Origin: Euryodendron excelsum | Taxonomy: Eukaryota > Streptophyta > Magnoliopsida > Ericales > Pentaphylacaceae | Direction: 5' to 3' | Length of the DNA stretch: 64,000 nt | Assembly: GCA_033060915.1 (NCBI GenBank) | Contig: CM065390.1 | Span: 22,716,001-22,780,000, forward strand | Part shown: positions 11,519 to 22,606 of the stretch, one piece after another | Numbering within the stretch: position 1 is the stretch's first letter | Layout: each line of letters opens with the position of its first letter | Translations under genes and position numbers: made by a program | The notes under the pieces: model-generated | Seen by the model: the letters and a program-made list of their open reading frames with translations, nothing else | Database searches by the model: none | Told to the model about the DNA's origin: nothing

Positions 11519-12163
11519 ATGCCGAAGCGAACAGGATTATTTGGAGCATCGTCTAGTCGTTCGGTTCCAAGCAACGAGACGGTTCAAAATCAATCCTCAG
11601 CTATCCATGCTGTGCGTACATACACAGACCCAGTCGATAACAAATGGTATGGCCGAAAACGTTGCTTTCTTAACAAACCTATCCTAATGCACGATACTAT
11701 GGGTCCGGTCAGCCACATATTTATCGGCAAGGTGTCCTTGCATCCACCCTCCGGGGTCACCGACGACCAATGCATATACAGAGAGCCGTGGGAAGACCTG
11801 TTTGATAAACATTGTGAACAAGAGATGTATTGCCGATGGCATGGCCTCCGTGTCTCAAAGGCTCGTTCGGCAAAGATGTTCAACAGGAGATCACCTAACA
11901 AGAAGGTCATCAAAGCACTGGAACGCGAGATTGATCAAATGCAACGAAGGTTGGATAGATATCATTTTACAGAGCATGCAAAGATAGAATGTATTAATCC
12001 AACGCAACGAATATTAGAAATTATTGAAGATCCATTACTACTTTCTGACCCAGAACTTTCAGACTTCTCGGAAGAAGAAGGTGACGATGACTTTCAAAAC
12101 TATCTACCTAGTAGCCTTAGCGTTGCAGGCAAACCACTATGTTGCTATGAACATGGTCCATAA
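11519..12163 (+). CDS. Unrecognised 214-aa protein carried by the MULE
   Basis: A single uninterrupted frame begins with ATG in 'aaacATGccg' directly downstream of a TATA box and two G-boxes. I do not recognise the family. Visible features are a Ser-rich N-terminus, a mid region with WYGRKRCFLNKP and GPVSHIFIGKVSLHPP, and 'EPWEDLFDKHCEQEMYCRWHG', which contains aromatic and Cys/His residues but no standard finger. A charged helix with heptad-like pattern (KKVIKALEREIDQMQRRLDR) probably forms a coiled coil, followed by an acidic tail (FSEEEGDDDF). It shares strand and element with mudrA and PMD, so it is probably an accessory MULE protein, but it could be a captured host fragment. It is unlikely to be chance, given the promoter and the open frame in otherwise stop-rich DNA. 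Confidence 0.6.
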   Translation: MPKRTGLFGASSSRSVPSNETVQNQSSAIHAVRTYTDPVDNKWYGRKRCFLNKPILMHDTMGPVSHIFIGKVSLHPPSGVTDDQCIYREPWEDLFDKHCEQEMYCRWHGLRVSKARSAKMFNRRSPNKKVIKALEREIDQMQRRLDRYHFTEHAKIECINPTQRILEIIEDPLLLSDPELSDFSEEEGDDDFQNYLPSSLSVAGKPLCCYEHGP

Positions 12164-12244
12164 AGCTTGTTAAGATTTGTAATTCAGTATTATATATAAT
12201 TTAATTTTTTCATATAATATGTGTGAGTTTGGATCATATTTTCC
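12164..12244 (+). other. 3' flank of the third MULE gene
   Basis: Short AT-rich stretch between the stop codon and the 178-bp repeat; a polyadenylation region is likely but no canonical signal stands out. Confidence 0.35.
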
Positions 12245-12781
12245 GGTTTAAAATTTGAAGACTTAGGTTTTTCGAGTTGTGTGAACTCGGGCTTCGGGGT
12301 ACGGAAACGGGGAGGAAGGGTCCCGGGACTGCGAAACTTGACGGGAGGCACCGGTTGGACCCGAGTGACGTGTGGGAGTCGACGGCACGTCAATCGGTGT
12401 CCCGGTTTGGAAGTTACGCAAAGTTTTAGAATTTGAAGACTTAGGTTTTTCGAGTTGTGTGAACTCGGGCTTCGGGGTACGAAAACGGGGAGGAAGGGTC
12501 CCGAGACTGCGAAACTTGACGGGAGGCACCGGTGGGACCCGAGTGACGTGTGGGAGTTGACGGCACGTCAATCGGTGTCCCGGTTTGAAAGTTATGCAAA
12601 GTTTTAGCATTTGAAGACTTCGGTTTTTCGAGTTGTGTGAACTCGGGCTTCGGGGTACGGAAACGGGGAGGAAGGGTCCCGGGACTGCGAAACTTGATGG
12701 GAGGCACCGGTGGGACCCGAGTGACGTGTGGGAGTCGACGGCACATCAATCGGTGTCCCAGTTTGGAAGTTACGCAAAGTT
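12245..12781. repeat. GC-rich 178-bp tandem repeat, three copies
   Basis: The anchor 'tttgaagactt' recurs exactly every 178 bp (12255, 12433, 12611 approximately). Units share 'ggtttttcgagttgtgtgaa', 'gggaggaagggtcccg', 'acttgacgggaggcacc' and 'gacggcacgtcaatcggtgt', with only a few substitutions between copies. Base composition is far more GC-rich than the rest of the MULE. Open frames across it are by-products of the GC content and the near-3n period. Confidence 0.93.
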
Positions 12782-12814
12782 AAGTTCAATAGTGCAGGAA
12801 ATCGTGTTGCTGAT

Positions 12815-13060
12815 AAAAAAAGCCTTTTCAAATGGCGTTTTTTTGATGAAATAAACGCTATTTCTAATAGCGTTTTTTGGCCTTTATAAACGCTATTTGT
12901 AATGGCTTTTTTACGTATATTGTATATTCCTTATTTTTCTTTCGTATTTTCCTGTTCGTATTTTCCTGGTAGTAGTTGAGGTATTAGTTGAGGTATTTAA
13001 TGTAAAAACGCTTTTATAAAAAGCGTTTTTAATGAAAACGCTATTCTAAGAGGCGTTCAA
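12815..13060. repeat. Right subterminal array of AAACGC/GCGTTT palindromes
   Basis: Motifs like 'aaacgctatttctaatagcg' and 'aaacgcttttataaaaagcg' recur here, matching the array at the left end and continuing into the right TIR. Confidence 0.75.
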
Positions 13061-13140
13061 CCTGGCTTCCGGAATTAACTAAAAACCACACCCAGGTTGG
13101 GAAATAAACAAAAAAAACACCCTTGTCAGGGAAACTAACC
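13002..13140 (-). repeat. Right terminal inverted repeat of the MULE (139 bp)
   Basis: Reverse complement of 2969-3107 with scattered mismatches. It ends in GGGAAACTAACC directly against the TSD copy at 13141-13149. Confidence 0.93.
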
Positions 13141-13228
13141 ATTGATGGAAGGAACTCTCTTTGTTCGATACGTTATCCACTCAAAATCCCAACAGAAGGC
13201 ATGTAAGAATGGACTTCATAACTTTCTC

Positions 13229-15806
13229 TCACAGTACTGTAAGCCATCCTTTCTGGGGGACTCCAACTGTACTCATCTCGGGCAGATCAACCAAATTGTA
13301 CCCTTTTGGATCAGTCTCACTGTTGAAATTCCTTATTCCGGATCCAACAACATAAGAGCTATAACCATATAAATGCATTGGATGATTCTCTGATCCATTA
13401 TACACATTGGTTCCTTGAAAAACAATCTCCACTGTTTCATTATAATTCAACATCCTGGCTTTGGTTCCTATGGCTGAAAACACATTCCCTGTATCATCTG
13501 CTGTGAAGTCAAAATAAGATGGTGGCTGATCAGGAAAATCTGCAGTGTAAACCCCACTGACGTTCCTGTATACAGATTTTAGGGCGATGTTTCAAAATGG
13601 AAGAAAAAATAAATAGAGGCTGACCCTCTTGTTAGAGCAGAGATGGCAGCTTTTGTAACAATGTGCAACTTCTTAATTCTCTCAGCAGTTGTACATTGCT
13701 TTGGAAGCATTCAGAGCTACTCTGCGAAATAGGATCGCCTGAGATTAACAGCTTAAAACCTACTTCAAGATTGATTGTTGCCAAATACAAAGTTAGAATA
13801 AAAAGAACCAAGTCTATACCTATAGTAAGCTTGTAATGCATCAATATCTGGGTTCATGAAAGTTATGTTGTTTGAGCTCGCGGCGACCCTAGTTCCTTCG
13901 TACCCATCACACGTATTGTTTGAACAGATAATTTCATTAATAGAAATAGTGATAAACATTCTTGTACTTATATTTAGAGGCACATCTACTGGGTGTTCTA
14001 GGCTGGCCAAGCACCTTAAGTGGGAAAAGAATATGTCTGCATCTGTATAATCCACATGAGGAAAAGTCGATGGAAAGATAGGAGGAGTTGGGGCAGTATA
14101 GTTGCCTCTATACTCTAGAATTGCAATTGCATTTTTTCTGGATGAAGTGCCATCAGTGAGGTGCTGGCCAGCGGCCAAGAAATTGATTTGTTGTGACTAG
14201 AACATCCCTGGTCTGTCCAGACGATGTCAGGATATTGGGGTAGAAAAGGGTTAGTAGTTCCCATCCATTCCAACCACTGTAAGATTGTGTTCAGCAATTG
14301 CAAAGAAATGTTCATTGTTCATGGCTGCATTGACTGTGCGGACAAGATCGGTCTTTCTGTAATCAGCCTTGGTATATTTACTCTGTAAAATGAGAATACT
14401 GTTAATCAACAATGATAGAAATCATAGAAACTGCATTAATGTATAATCTCATTTCATATATGGGTTACTAAGTGCCCAGTCTAGCATTTGCCTTGTAAAT
14501 ATATCTAAAGAAAAGTATCTCATTTAGCATATTTTTTTTGCTGCAAGTCTTAAGGGTCTGTATTAATAATTTTGATATGAATAGTTCCTTAATGTGATTG
14601 AGTCTTGTTGAAGCATATACAGAAATGTACTCCATTTGAAAGTATCCTACTTAAATAATATGGCTTTGAGGTTTTATGTACTTACAAATTATAGGACTAT
14701 TCATAGGCATATCAATTTCATATGTAATATTGGAGTGTAATACTGAAAGAATTTGTGGGCAGAAATCTCTTTGTTTTGCAATTTTTATTAGTTGCTCAAA
14801 TATTTTCTTGATGGATGGTGACCTTGCTTTCTATTCGTAGGAGTCTTTATCATTCTCTTGGCATATACCATAGACATATATACCTTTTGAGCGAGCATAA
14901 AAATCTCCTGGTTGGCCATTGATAACTGTTGCATTTGAATTAACTGGATCTACACAGATAGTACTACTCATTTACGAGCTTCATAACATCTTCTGTATAA
15001 CAATCTTCCTGCACCTGCAAGTACGTAAATGAAGATGTAGGCTTATACCAAAAAATATCATCAGAGGAAAAAGGAAGAAGATAAATTAGGGATGATAATT
15101 TCCACTGTCTATTGGCCAACTCAGGCTGTCAATTCCTCTCTTGTAGCCCCCAAAACTTCCCATTTTCTTAGCGACAAGCTTATCAACATTCACTAATCAA
15201 TCATTCAGTTTAAAAAGGCAAATGCCTCTCTCACTTCACATCCAAAATCTACTTAATTCATTGTCTTAGAGTTGATGAATTCTGATAAGCTTTTAGCCTT
15301 ACTGGGCAGTTTTCACAGCTCTTCCCATTAGTCAAAAGAAAGTAGAAGTGACCACAGGCTTCTCTAAGTTAATGACACTCAAGAAGCATCTAGCTGATTC
15401 ACTTTGTTTGATAGTCAAGGTAAGCTATGGAAAATTTTGCAATGGGAGGATGAGAAAATTTCTGCATGTATATGCATTTGTATATGTACATATGCATGTC
15501 TGTGTATATAGCTTCTAAGTTGACAGCAAATCATCTTCAACTTACTGATGAAATATGCATACCAATTATTATGATTTCTTCTCAATCAGGCTCAGGAAAC
15601 GGATAAGTGGTTCCTTCAGCAGGCAAAACAACAGTGGTGTCGTGAACAGTGGTCCTTGTACAATCACTGTGGGCATGCCACCATAGAGTTCCTTCCTCCT
15701 AAGAAAATATGCCTCCTAAGTGAAGTTTTCTCCTGGTTGGATAGTGCACTGCGTGATGAACTCCGGCCCATCTGACCATGGATTCCCCAGTTGTTTCACT
15801 CCGTGC
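13229..15806 (-). pseudogene. Laccase (multicopper oxidase) pseudogene
   Basis: Minus-strand fragments in laccase order. From 15806: [20 protein letters not shown], then a stop and frameshift after GENFT, then EEGTLWWHAHSDC and TTVHDTTVVLPAEGT, which hold type-2/3 copper His residues. Next comes INGQPGDFYARSK (about 14910), with broken frames before it. VNAAMNNEHFFAIAEHNL (about 14330) is followed by a stop. Then DGTSSRKNAIAILEYRGNY through NNITFMNPDIDALQAYYRY (13800-14178). Last is YNETVEIVFQGTNVYNGSEN with HPMHLYGYSSYVVGSG, where the family has HPMHLHG, through GYNLVDLPEMSTVGVPQKGW to a stop at 13229. The signal-peptide exon and the C-terminal His-Cys-His copper segment were not found. Laccases oxidise phenolics in the cell wall, but this copy cannot be functional. 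The MULE lies about 80 bp beyond the last recognisable codon. Confidence 0.9.
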
Positions 15807-18800
15807 CTATAAATATTGTAAGATTTTTTCCTTGGGCAAATTATCTAACACTTAAAAATTTTTCGAATATTTGGCAGATGAAGATTTTAGTTTGCAACTA
15901 GTTTAATGTAAAAATTTCTTAAAAAGTATGGACTTCAAAGGCACCTTATTGGAAGGTGGTATTATACTAACATAATTGAGAGTTGAAATCCATGTGCAAA
16001 ATAACGGGACTAGCTAATAGAAAATTTATTATCACAATCTCACTTATATTATGATCTTCTACTTCCTATGTCTTCCAATTTCGCTCATGTCCTTCATGTA
16101 CTATTCAGACTGAATGGCTCTATGAAATTAGACCGGTCATCTTTTGGATTACATAGGAGATATCTCTGTTTTTCCTCCTGGGATCTGAATTAATTACCAC
16201 TGCTTAGCTTCAATTTGTTTCTGACCATCAAATGAAATGTGAATAATCCATTCTGTAAAATGAGTGGTTAACCCTCTAGCTCTTTCATATGCATTATCTT
16301 CCTTTTTTACAGTATTTTGGGAGCTGTTAAAATGGTGGCTCTGTCTTCGCATTAAATATTTTGAATTTTTCACTGATGTGCTACTCAGTAGCTACCACTA
16401 TTTGGTTTCTGGCCAAAGTTGGCACGAGTAAGATGGTAGTTGCAGTGCTCGTTGACAACAATTACAATGGTGGTAACTTGTAAATGTTTGTTAAAGAGGT
16501 GGTCTAGAGAGAGAGAGAGGTCTGAACTATGAAGGGCCGGTGGGTGCTAGGGATTGCTTGAAGAGGTGAATGGTGCCATGGCGGTCACGGTTAATTTGGA
16601 GTTATTAACAGTTTGAGTAGAGAGAACAGTTGGTGAAAGGTTTGAACAACGGTATCAAAGGGGAAAAAATGAAAAAGATAGTTTGAGCAGAGAATGTTAA
16701 TGGCCACATTAATAAATGAAAGTTCGAGGGAACACTTGAAGAAAGAAGGATTATTTTTTAAGGTATTGATATTGTTATTTTTAGTATATGTACACACAAA
16801 TATGTACATGTACACGTATGCTTAAATTATCATTTTATCCCTCTGCACATTGCTGAACTTTTTTTTAATGTTTTGAGTCATGAACTTTTGGTAAGTAAGG
16901 GATAGAAGAGGCAAACTCTTCTCTTCGGTCGTGTTCCTTATTTGGCAAAGAAGACATGAAAGAAGGCTAACTAATCTCATTGGCCTAGAGACGGAGAGAG
17001 AGAAGTTCTAGTTCAGTTTTCTTGTTTACTGCTGGGAGAGTATTGAAAAAAAATATTTTTTCAGAAATTAAGGAATTAAAATTAAAAAGTGCGGTTGTTT
17101 GTTTGTTTAGAAATTCTTAAATTTTACGAAACGATATTTCATATCATAAGAAAAATGTTGGACAATAAGAGGGCGGGAGAATGGAAGGATTTGAATAAAT
17201 CTTAAAAATAAAGAATTTAAATATCTGAGAGTCCTTCCTTCTTCCTATAAATGTCTTAATCTCTTATGAAACTACTTTATAAAGAGGGTGTTAATTTTTT
17301 ATAATATCTCTCTTACTCTTAACGTTTGAATCATTTACGTGATTTTATAAAAACCTATTTTACACTTATATGTTGCTCAAATAACAACTGCGGTTAAAAT
17401 AGTTTTTTTACAAAAATTTTGTAATTTGTACCAAACAAATGAAAAATAAAAAAAAAGTTATAAACTTTTTACTATCAAATATTTTTCAAAAAAAAAAGTC
17501 TTTTAAGAATTTATTTTTGGGTGAAGCAAACGGAGCATTGGGCACACATGCAGAGAGCAAATACCATTGAAGAGTGAGACCATAAGATCGACCTTGATTG
17601 TAACACGTGAGATTTCGTGTTGGGTTAGTTATCACGTAGGTGAAAATTGGGTACTCCAATCTTTGCTTCTCATTTTAACCGGAGTTTGGCTTTCTCAAAA
17701 ATAATAATAATAATAAAAACAAATACACAACTCTTTATAGTTTAAATTTATTTGTAAAGTAGATAGAATTGTGACAAATTTGATAATATGATAAAAATAT
17801 TTATGCGAAAGACATCTTTATTTTGACATGGAAAAACAAAATTGTCTTTTGATGTTTCATTTTAAAGAGTTAAAATAACGAAAATACTCTTATGACAAAA
17901 TTCTCATAAATTCTAACGCTTTGTTTAGAATTCAAATTTTTTGTGAAAAAAGAAAAATATGATGAAAAAGTGAATAAAAATAAATAGTATTTTTGTTTTA
18001 TTTTCCTATGCTTTTCTTACTAAAAATTCAAGTTCTAAGCATAAAGGTTTCATTCATTTTACAATTAAGTTTAACTCATACAGAGATTATATATTTACTT
18101 TTGCACCATATGTGTGACATGTAATTTTGGTTTAAACCACAACTAAAAGTGTAATTATCCAAAAAAAAAAAAAAAAAAACAAATGGAAATGAACAGAAGT
18201 AATCACTTTGGACTGCAAGTTCCAGCGGAAGATCAACAGCAGTTTCAGATCTTCCTTCCATGTCTACCACTCCCAGCTCAGGTGGCGGCGCTGGACATGT
18301 TCCAAAGAGTAATATTATACATACAAAATTTGTATGCATATACACACAGAATTTTACGTAAAATTACGTAACTTGTTATAGTCCATTGAGTTGAAAAGAT
18401 AAGGCTAGTCATTGCCGCAAATAATATAAAACAAAATAAATCAATATTGCTCTACAAACAGAAGAATAATACATGAATTTTGTAGCAAAAAATGTGGCCA
18501 AATTGGGACTTTTATCGTTTTTAAAATAAAACATCCATCAATATGGTTTCTAAATTAAAAAATTTTGTTGTTTCGTCTGTGTTTAAATCAAAGATTTGCT
18601 AATAAATAATTAAAAAAACAAAAAGAAAAATGTAAGAAAAAAATAGAACAAAACATTTTGTTATTTTTTCTTTACTTTTTTATTTTCATTCGTTTTTCCC
18701 TTAATAAGTCCGTATTCCAAACAGGGCAATAGAAGTTTATTCTTTTTTTTTTTACCTTTTCCTTTTCCTTCGCTTTTCTCTTAATAAATTCGGATTCCAA

Positions 18801-18869
18801 ACAGGGCAAGAAAAGAAGTGATGCTACTAGGATTCAAACAGAGTCAATTAATCTGTCTTTTGTAGCTAA
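15807..18869. other. AT-rich intergenic region, no gene recognised
   Basis: No protein similarity seen. Contains a short GA run near 16505 and a 19-nt A run near 18161. A small minus-strand frame near 18180-18320 (GTCPAPPPELGVVDMEGRSE) is noted but unsupported. Confidence 0.45.
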
Positions 18870-19169
18870 TTAACTAGATTTGCTCAACATCCAAAGTTTT
18901 GAATGCACATCTGGAGGATGTTTGCTGCCCAAATCAAGCAAGGTTGAACAATAGAACTTTAGGCTAATGGGTCCTGATTTTGCTGTGTATTTACCAATTA
19001 ATCTTGGATAATGGCCATACCATGTGTTGATGTCCAGGCTTAAAGGCTGCAGAATAAGGTGCATGTGAAGCATTGTTTCTTGTCCCTCCCTTGTTTCGAT
19101 AAGGCCATTTGAAAGGACAGATTATTCAGTGCTCCTGGAGAAAGAATCTACTACTAGCTTGTATACTCT

Positions 19170-19300
19170 CTTCAATCTGGTGCCCGACAATGGATTGCCC
19201 TGTCTAAGCCCCCTACTAGGACGAATGAATCTGATTAGCATTCAAAGAGTTCCCACTACGTAGTCCTCCTAGCCATAGTTACTAAAAAAACTCTTCTCCG
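19170..19300 (-). pseudogene. Possible LINE reverse-transcriptase scrap
   Basis: The minus strand gives GGLRQGNPLS, close to the RGLRQGDPLSP block conserved in plant LINE reverse transcriptases, preceded by WELF-like residues. Frames on either side are broken. The match is very short and no poly-A tail or TSD was found, so this is tentative. Confidence 0.25.
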
Positions 19301-19940
19301 GAGGAGAAACTTGAATTCAGGACAAAAACAAAACTATCATATAATTTTAAGGAAATCTTCCAAGAAATACTTTAGAGAGGCTTCAAAAACTCTAATATAA
19401 TGTAAAAAAAAAAAAATTGTTATAAACTTTTGAAAAACCGAATAAACTAGTGTATAATCATTCTAATTAGATTCTATAGATATTGTATGAGACTAGTATT
19501 TTAATTGATTATCAAAGTATTCTAATGTTTTATATTGATATTTTTAATGTTCTTAATAAAGTTTCTTAGAAATATCTTGTTTAATTTTATGTCAGCTGGT
19601 GTATTTATGTATCGTTTCACGTTGTTTATCATATTAGTAGCTATGCTCCTAACTTTTGGCAGATTCTGTTTTTTTTTGGCGCTTTCTATAGTAATCTCTA
19701 TCTTCCTTAAAATTGTTTGCTATTGCAGTGTAGTTAACGAAAGTCCAAGCTTTCACCTTTTTTTTTAGCAAAAACGAATAAAGAAACTTCATTGATCTAT
19801 CTTTAGTAATTAATTTATTCACACAATCATTGTTGATTGTTTGTTACATTGAAAGCTTTCCTTGCGTTACAAATTTTATTAATTTTGTTGGTACTTGGTA
19901 TTATTGTAATGGAAAATGATATTCTTGCATAAAAAAAAAG
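19301..19940. other. Intergenic sequence, nothing recognised
   Basis: AT-rich sequence; a hydrophobic frame at about 19535-19768 is translated low-complexity T-rich DNA and is not supported as a gene. Confidence 0.4.
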
Positions 19941-20483
19941 TTAATTACAACATCACCTCCTTAAATTATGATACAGTATCACTAAGTCTCTTCAGGCTCT
20001 AACATATAAGACATTAACCTCTTGAACTATGAGTTTTTATCAATCAACACCTTTATTAGCAATATATTAATTAATATGTTAGGAAAGTAAATGAAAATTT
20101 GTCATGTAACTTGTAATCTTGCACATGTTCACAAAAAAATAATTCCATATCTAAATTGATATTCTCTTTTTGTAATAATTCTCTAATGACTGAAATAACC
20201 GTTGAGTTACCCCTCTATATACACATCATTTTAAAGAGTATTTCAGTCATTAGATAATTGTTATAATAAGAAAATATCAATTTATGTATAAAACTATATT
20301 TTTTTCATACATGCAAGTCACATAATAATTTTTCATCTATTTTCCTAATGGATTGCTAATAGGTATTGATTGATACAAATTGATAGTTTAGGTGGTCAAT
20401 ATGTCACATTTTAGAATTTAAAGAGATTTAGTGATATTGAATTTACTAAACCATAGTTCAGAAGGTGTTGTTATAATTAATCC
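19941..20483. repeat. Fold-back MITE with long inverted repeats
   Basis: The left side 'ttaattacaacatcacctcc...tatcactaagtctctt' matches the reverse complement of the right side, 'ggattaattataacaacacc...aatatcactaaatctctt'. Homology continues into 'ctaaactatcaatttgtatcaatcaa' versus 'ttgaactatgagtttttatcaatcaa'. Inverted repeats are well over 100 bp. A TSD could not be fixed because A-rich DNA lies on both sides. Confidence 0.65.
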
Positions 20484-21986
20484 AAAAAAAATTGTACAAA
20501 AAATTCAACCTGAATGATGTTGTAATGGTATTTCTGTAATTAAGAACCATTGTGATAATTGTTAATTGTTTTGTTTTAAAACGAAAGACTGTTATTTAAC
20601 CACATCAGTATGTACATAAAATTTGTATAATTTTCTTGTTGTATAGCATCATTCTATTGCGCTTCGGCTTGACTTACTAAATTTAACTTAATTTATGAAA
20701 CTAAAGTTGCCATTACCAACATCACCAATCCTATGTTACCAAATCTCATTTGATAGTGTGATACCACGTCACCAACGTGGTATAACAGGAGCATTGAATA
20801 CTTTTTTCTCACCGCCACAACTGCCTTTTAAAATGCTAACTAGAAAAACAAAATTCAAATTATTCTCTCTCTCTGTTTTTAATCAAAACAGTTAAGATTT
20901 TATCATCTAAATATTATGTTCGCCTTCTAAATCAAAACCATAGGGTGTTCAACCCTAGGGTGTGCCCCCTAAAGCCCCCCGAGACTTGCTAGCTAGTATA
21001 GCAATTATTCTCCAGTTTCTTTCTATACATTTCATCTTCATGTATGATTGGTATTATTGTGGCTATTTCTATTGTTTCTATGGTTTTACACTAGGGCTGA
21101 AATACCAACCAGTACCTTTTGGCCAATAAGACTCGTGGCAATTAATTGTTTTCTTTTTTCTATTTCTTTGCTAATCTAGTGGTAATTTCTTTAGAAGCAC
21201 AAATTATTGCCACTAGTATTAGTGGCGCCCCCACGTAATATTTCAGCTGAAGTTCTAACAATTAACAAAGAGGTCTTGAACTTTTCCTTTTCAACTCTGG
21301 AATCAAACTTCTCAAAATTCGTCCAAATATCTCTGATGTCTCTCCCCAAGAGTTGCCTCATTTGAATTTGAACAAGGAATTGAAATCTTAATTCTACTGA
21401 CTTCATGAAGAAAAGAAAGCAAGAAGGGTGGGGGGAAAAAAAAGGACGAGACAAGAAAAAGAAAAAAAAAGCCTTGCATTTATTCTTATATCTCATGAAC
21501 AAAAAAAAAGAAAGAGTTTATTTCATTATCTCCCACAATTATTATTCCAACTTTTTATTGAGTGGGAGATCCACCTCCACAAGATAGACTCTTCTCTGTC
21601 CATCGAAATAAAGAACTCAAAATTAATACCCTCACCTAACCTTTACATCTTCTTCAGGCCAAACATAGACAGCTCACCATCACCACCATCAAACATAAAG
21701 AAAATAAAAAAATAAAAGAAAATAGGAATACAAAACAGTGTGCAGTTCATGGCATCTGAAAGACTGAAACTAATGACTGTGACCTCTTCTTTCCCATGCA
21801 ATCATCAATGGAGATTTTGCAATACAAAATAGTCAGCCACCAACCCAATTGAATTCCTCACCAATTTCCCATTTCCCCATCCATGGCTGCAGGCTAACTT
21901 GCACCAAAAATAAAAAGAAACAAAGAAAACCCTATTGTAGAGAGGTAAATCACATCTCATAAGGGGCTTTATACAATGTTGATTTG
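20484..21986. other. Intergenic region, including the probable FLA 3' UTR end
   Basis: No coding similarity. A splice acceptor (minus strand TTTTGCAG|GCAAATCAAC, first exon base 21987) suggests a non-coding last exon of the FLA gene running to lower coordinates from there. Its polyadenylation site was not identified. Confidence 0.4.
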
Positions 21987-22606
21987 CCTGCAAAACAAAG
22001 TATCATACTACAATGAGAATAAAGCATTCAATCTTTTCCTTTTCCTTTTCCTTTTAATGTAGGAAAGGATTCTTGAGTTGCAAGAAAAGCAGTTTAAGTC
22101 ATTGATGCAAAATGAGTAATGCTACAATCACCTTCTTCTATGCAAAAATATTTTTGCTTAAATTGGTTTATCAATTTCAATTCTTTCATTTTTTTCCTTC
22201 CTTTAATTTTTTAAACCATGTTAGATCAGATTGAAATTATAATACATTGGTTTGACAATTCAATGGCTATTAAATGAGTGATCTATAGTGGAATTTGTTT
22301 GGAGAACAATGTGTTAATTAAAAATTAACATTGCTTGGATCTTAATCTAAGGTAGCCTACAGATGACTTATAAGACAATCAATCAGTCTTATGAAAGATT
22401 AAAGTGGCACAGAGCAAGCAGTACAGAGATGAACTACATCTATGTACATTTCATTAAGTTTTTTTCGAGTGACAGAAGTATTTAATCAATGGATTGTGAT
22501 CAACATACAAAGAGAAATTAAAAAAAAAAATGAGAAGGCCTAGATGATAGAATGTACCTTTCCTCTTCTTTGAAGTTTTCCTTTGGTGTATGGAGTGAGG
22601 GCATTT

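Larger units (their letters stand above)
2969..13140 (+). mobile_element. Complete Mutator-like element (MULE) with mudrA, PMD and a third gene
   Basis: The element is about 10.17 kb. Its ends are inverted repeats (GGTAAATTTCCCTGATAAGG at the left; the right end reverse-complemented reads GGTTAGTTTCCCTGACAAGG). It is flanked by a perfect 9-bp direct repeat, ATTGATGGA, at 2960-2968 and 13141-13149, the TSD size expected of Mutator elements. Inside, all on the plus strand, are a mudrA-type transposase (5152-8117), a PMD gene (8569-11177), an unrecognised gene (11519-12163) and a 178-bp tandem repeat. The TSD is still perfect, so insertion is probably not ancient. The transposase has one in-frame stop, so movement today would need a helper copy or readthrough. 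Boundaries are seen directly; mobility is inference. Confidence 0.95.

Noticed and set aside
12263..12831. Several overlapping frames of 75-115 aa on the minus strand over the 178-bp repeat
   Set aside because: They repeat the same peptide once per repeat unit in shifting frames and come from GC-rich, stop-poor tandem DNA; no promoter or family similarity.
16591..16815. Minus-strand hydrophobic frame
   Set aside because: AT-rich chance frame without similarity or splice support.
18180..18345. Minus-strand peptide GTCPAPPPELGVVDMEGRSE
   Set aside because: Short, no recognised family, ends in a poly-A derived Phe run; no splice context.
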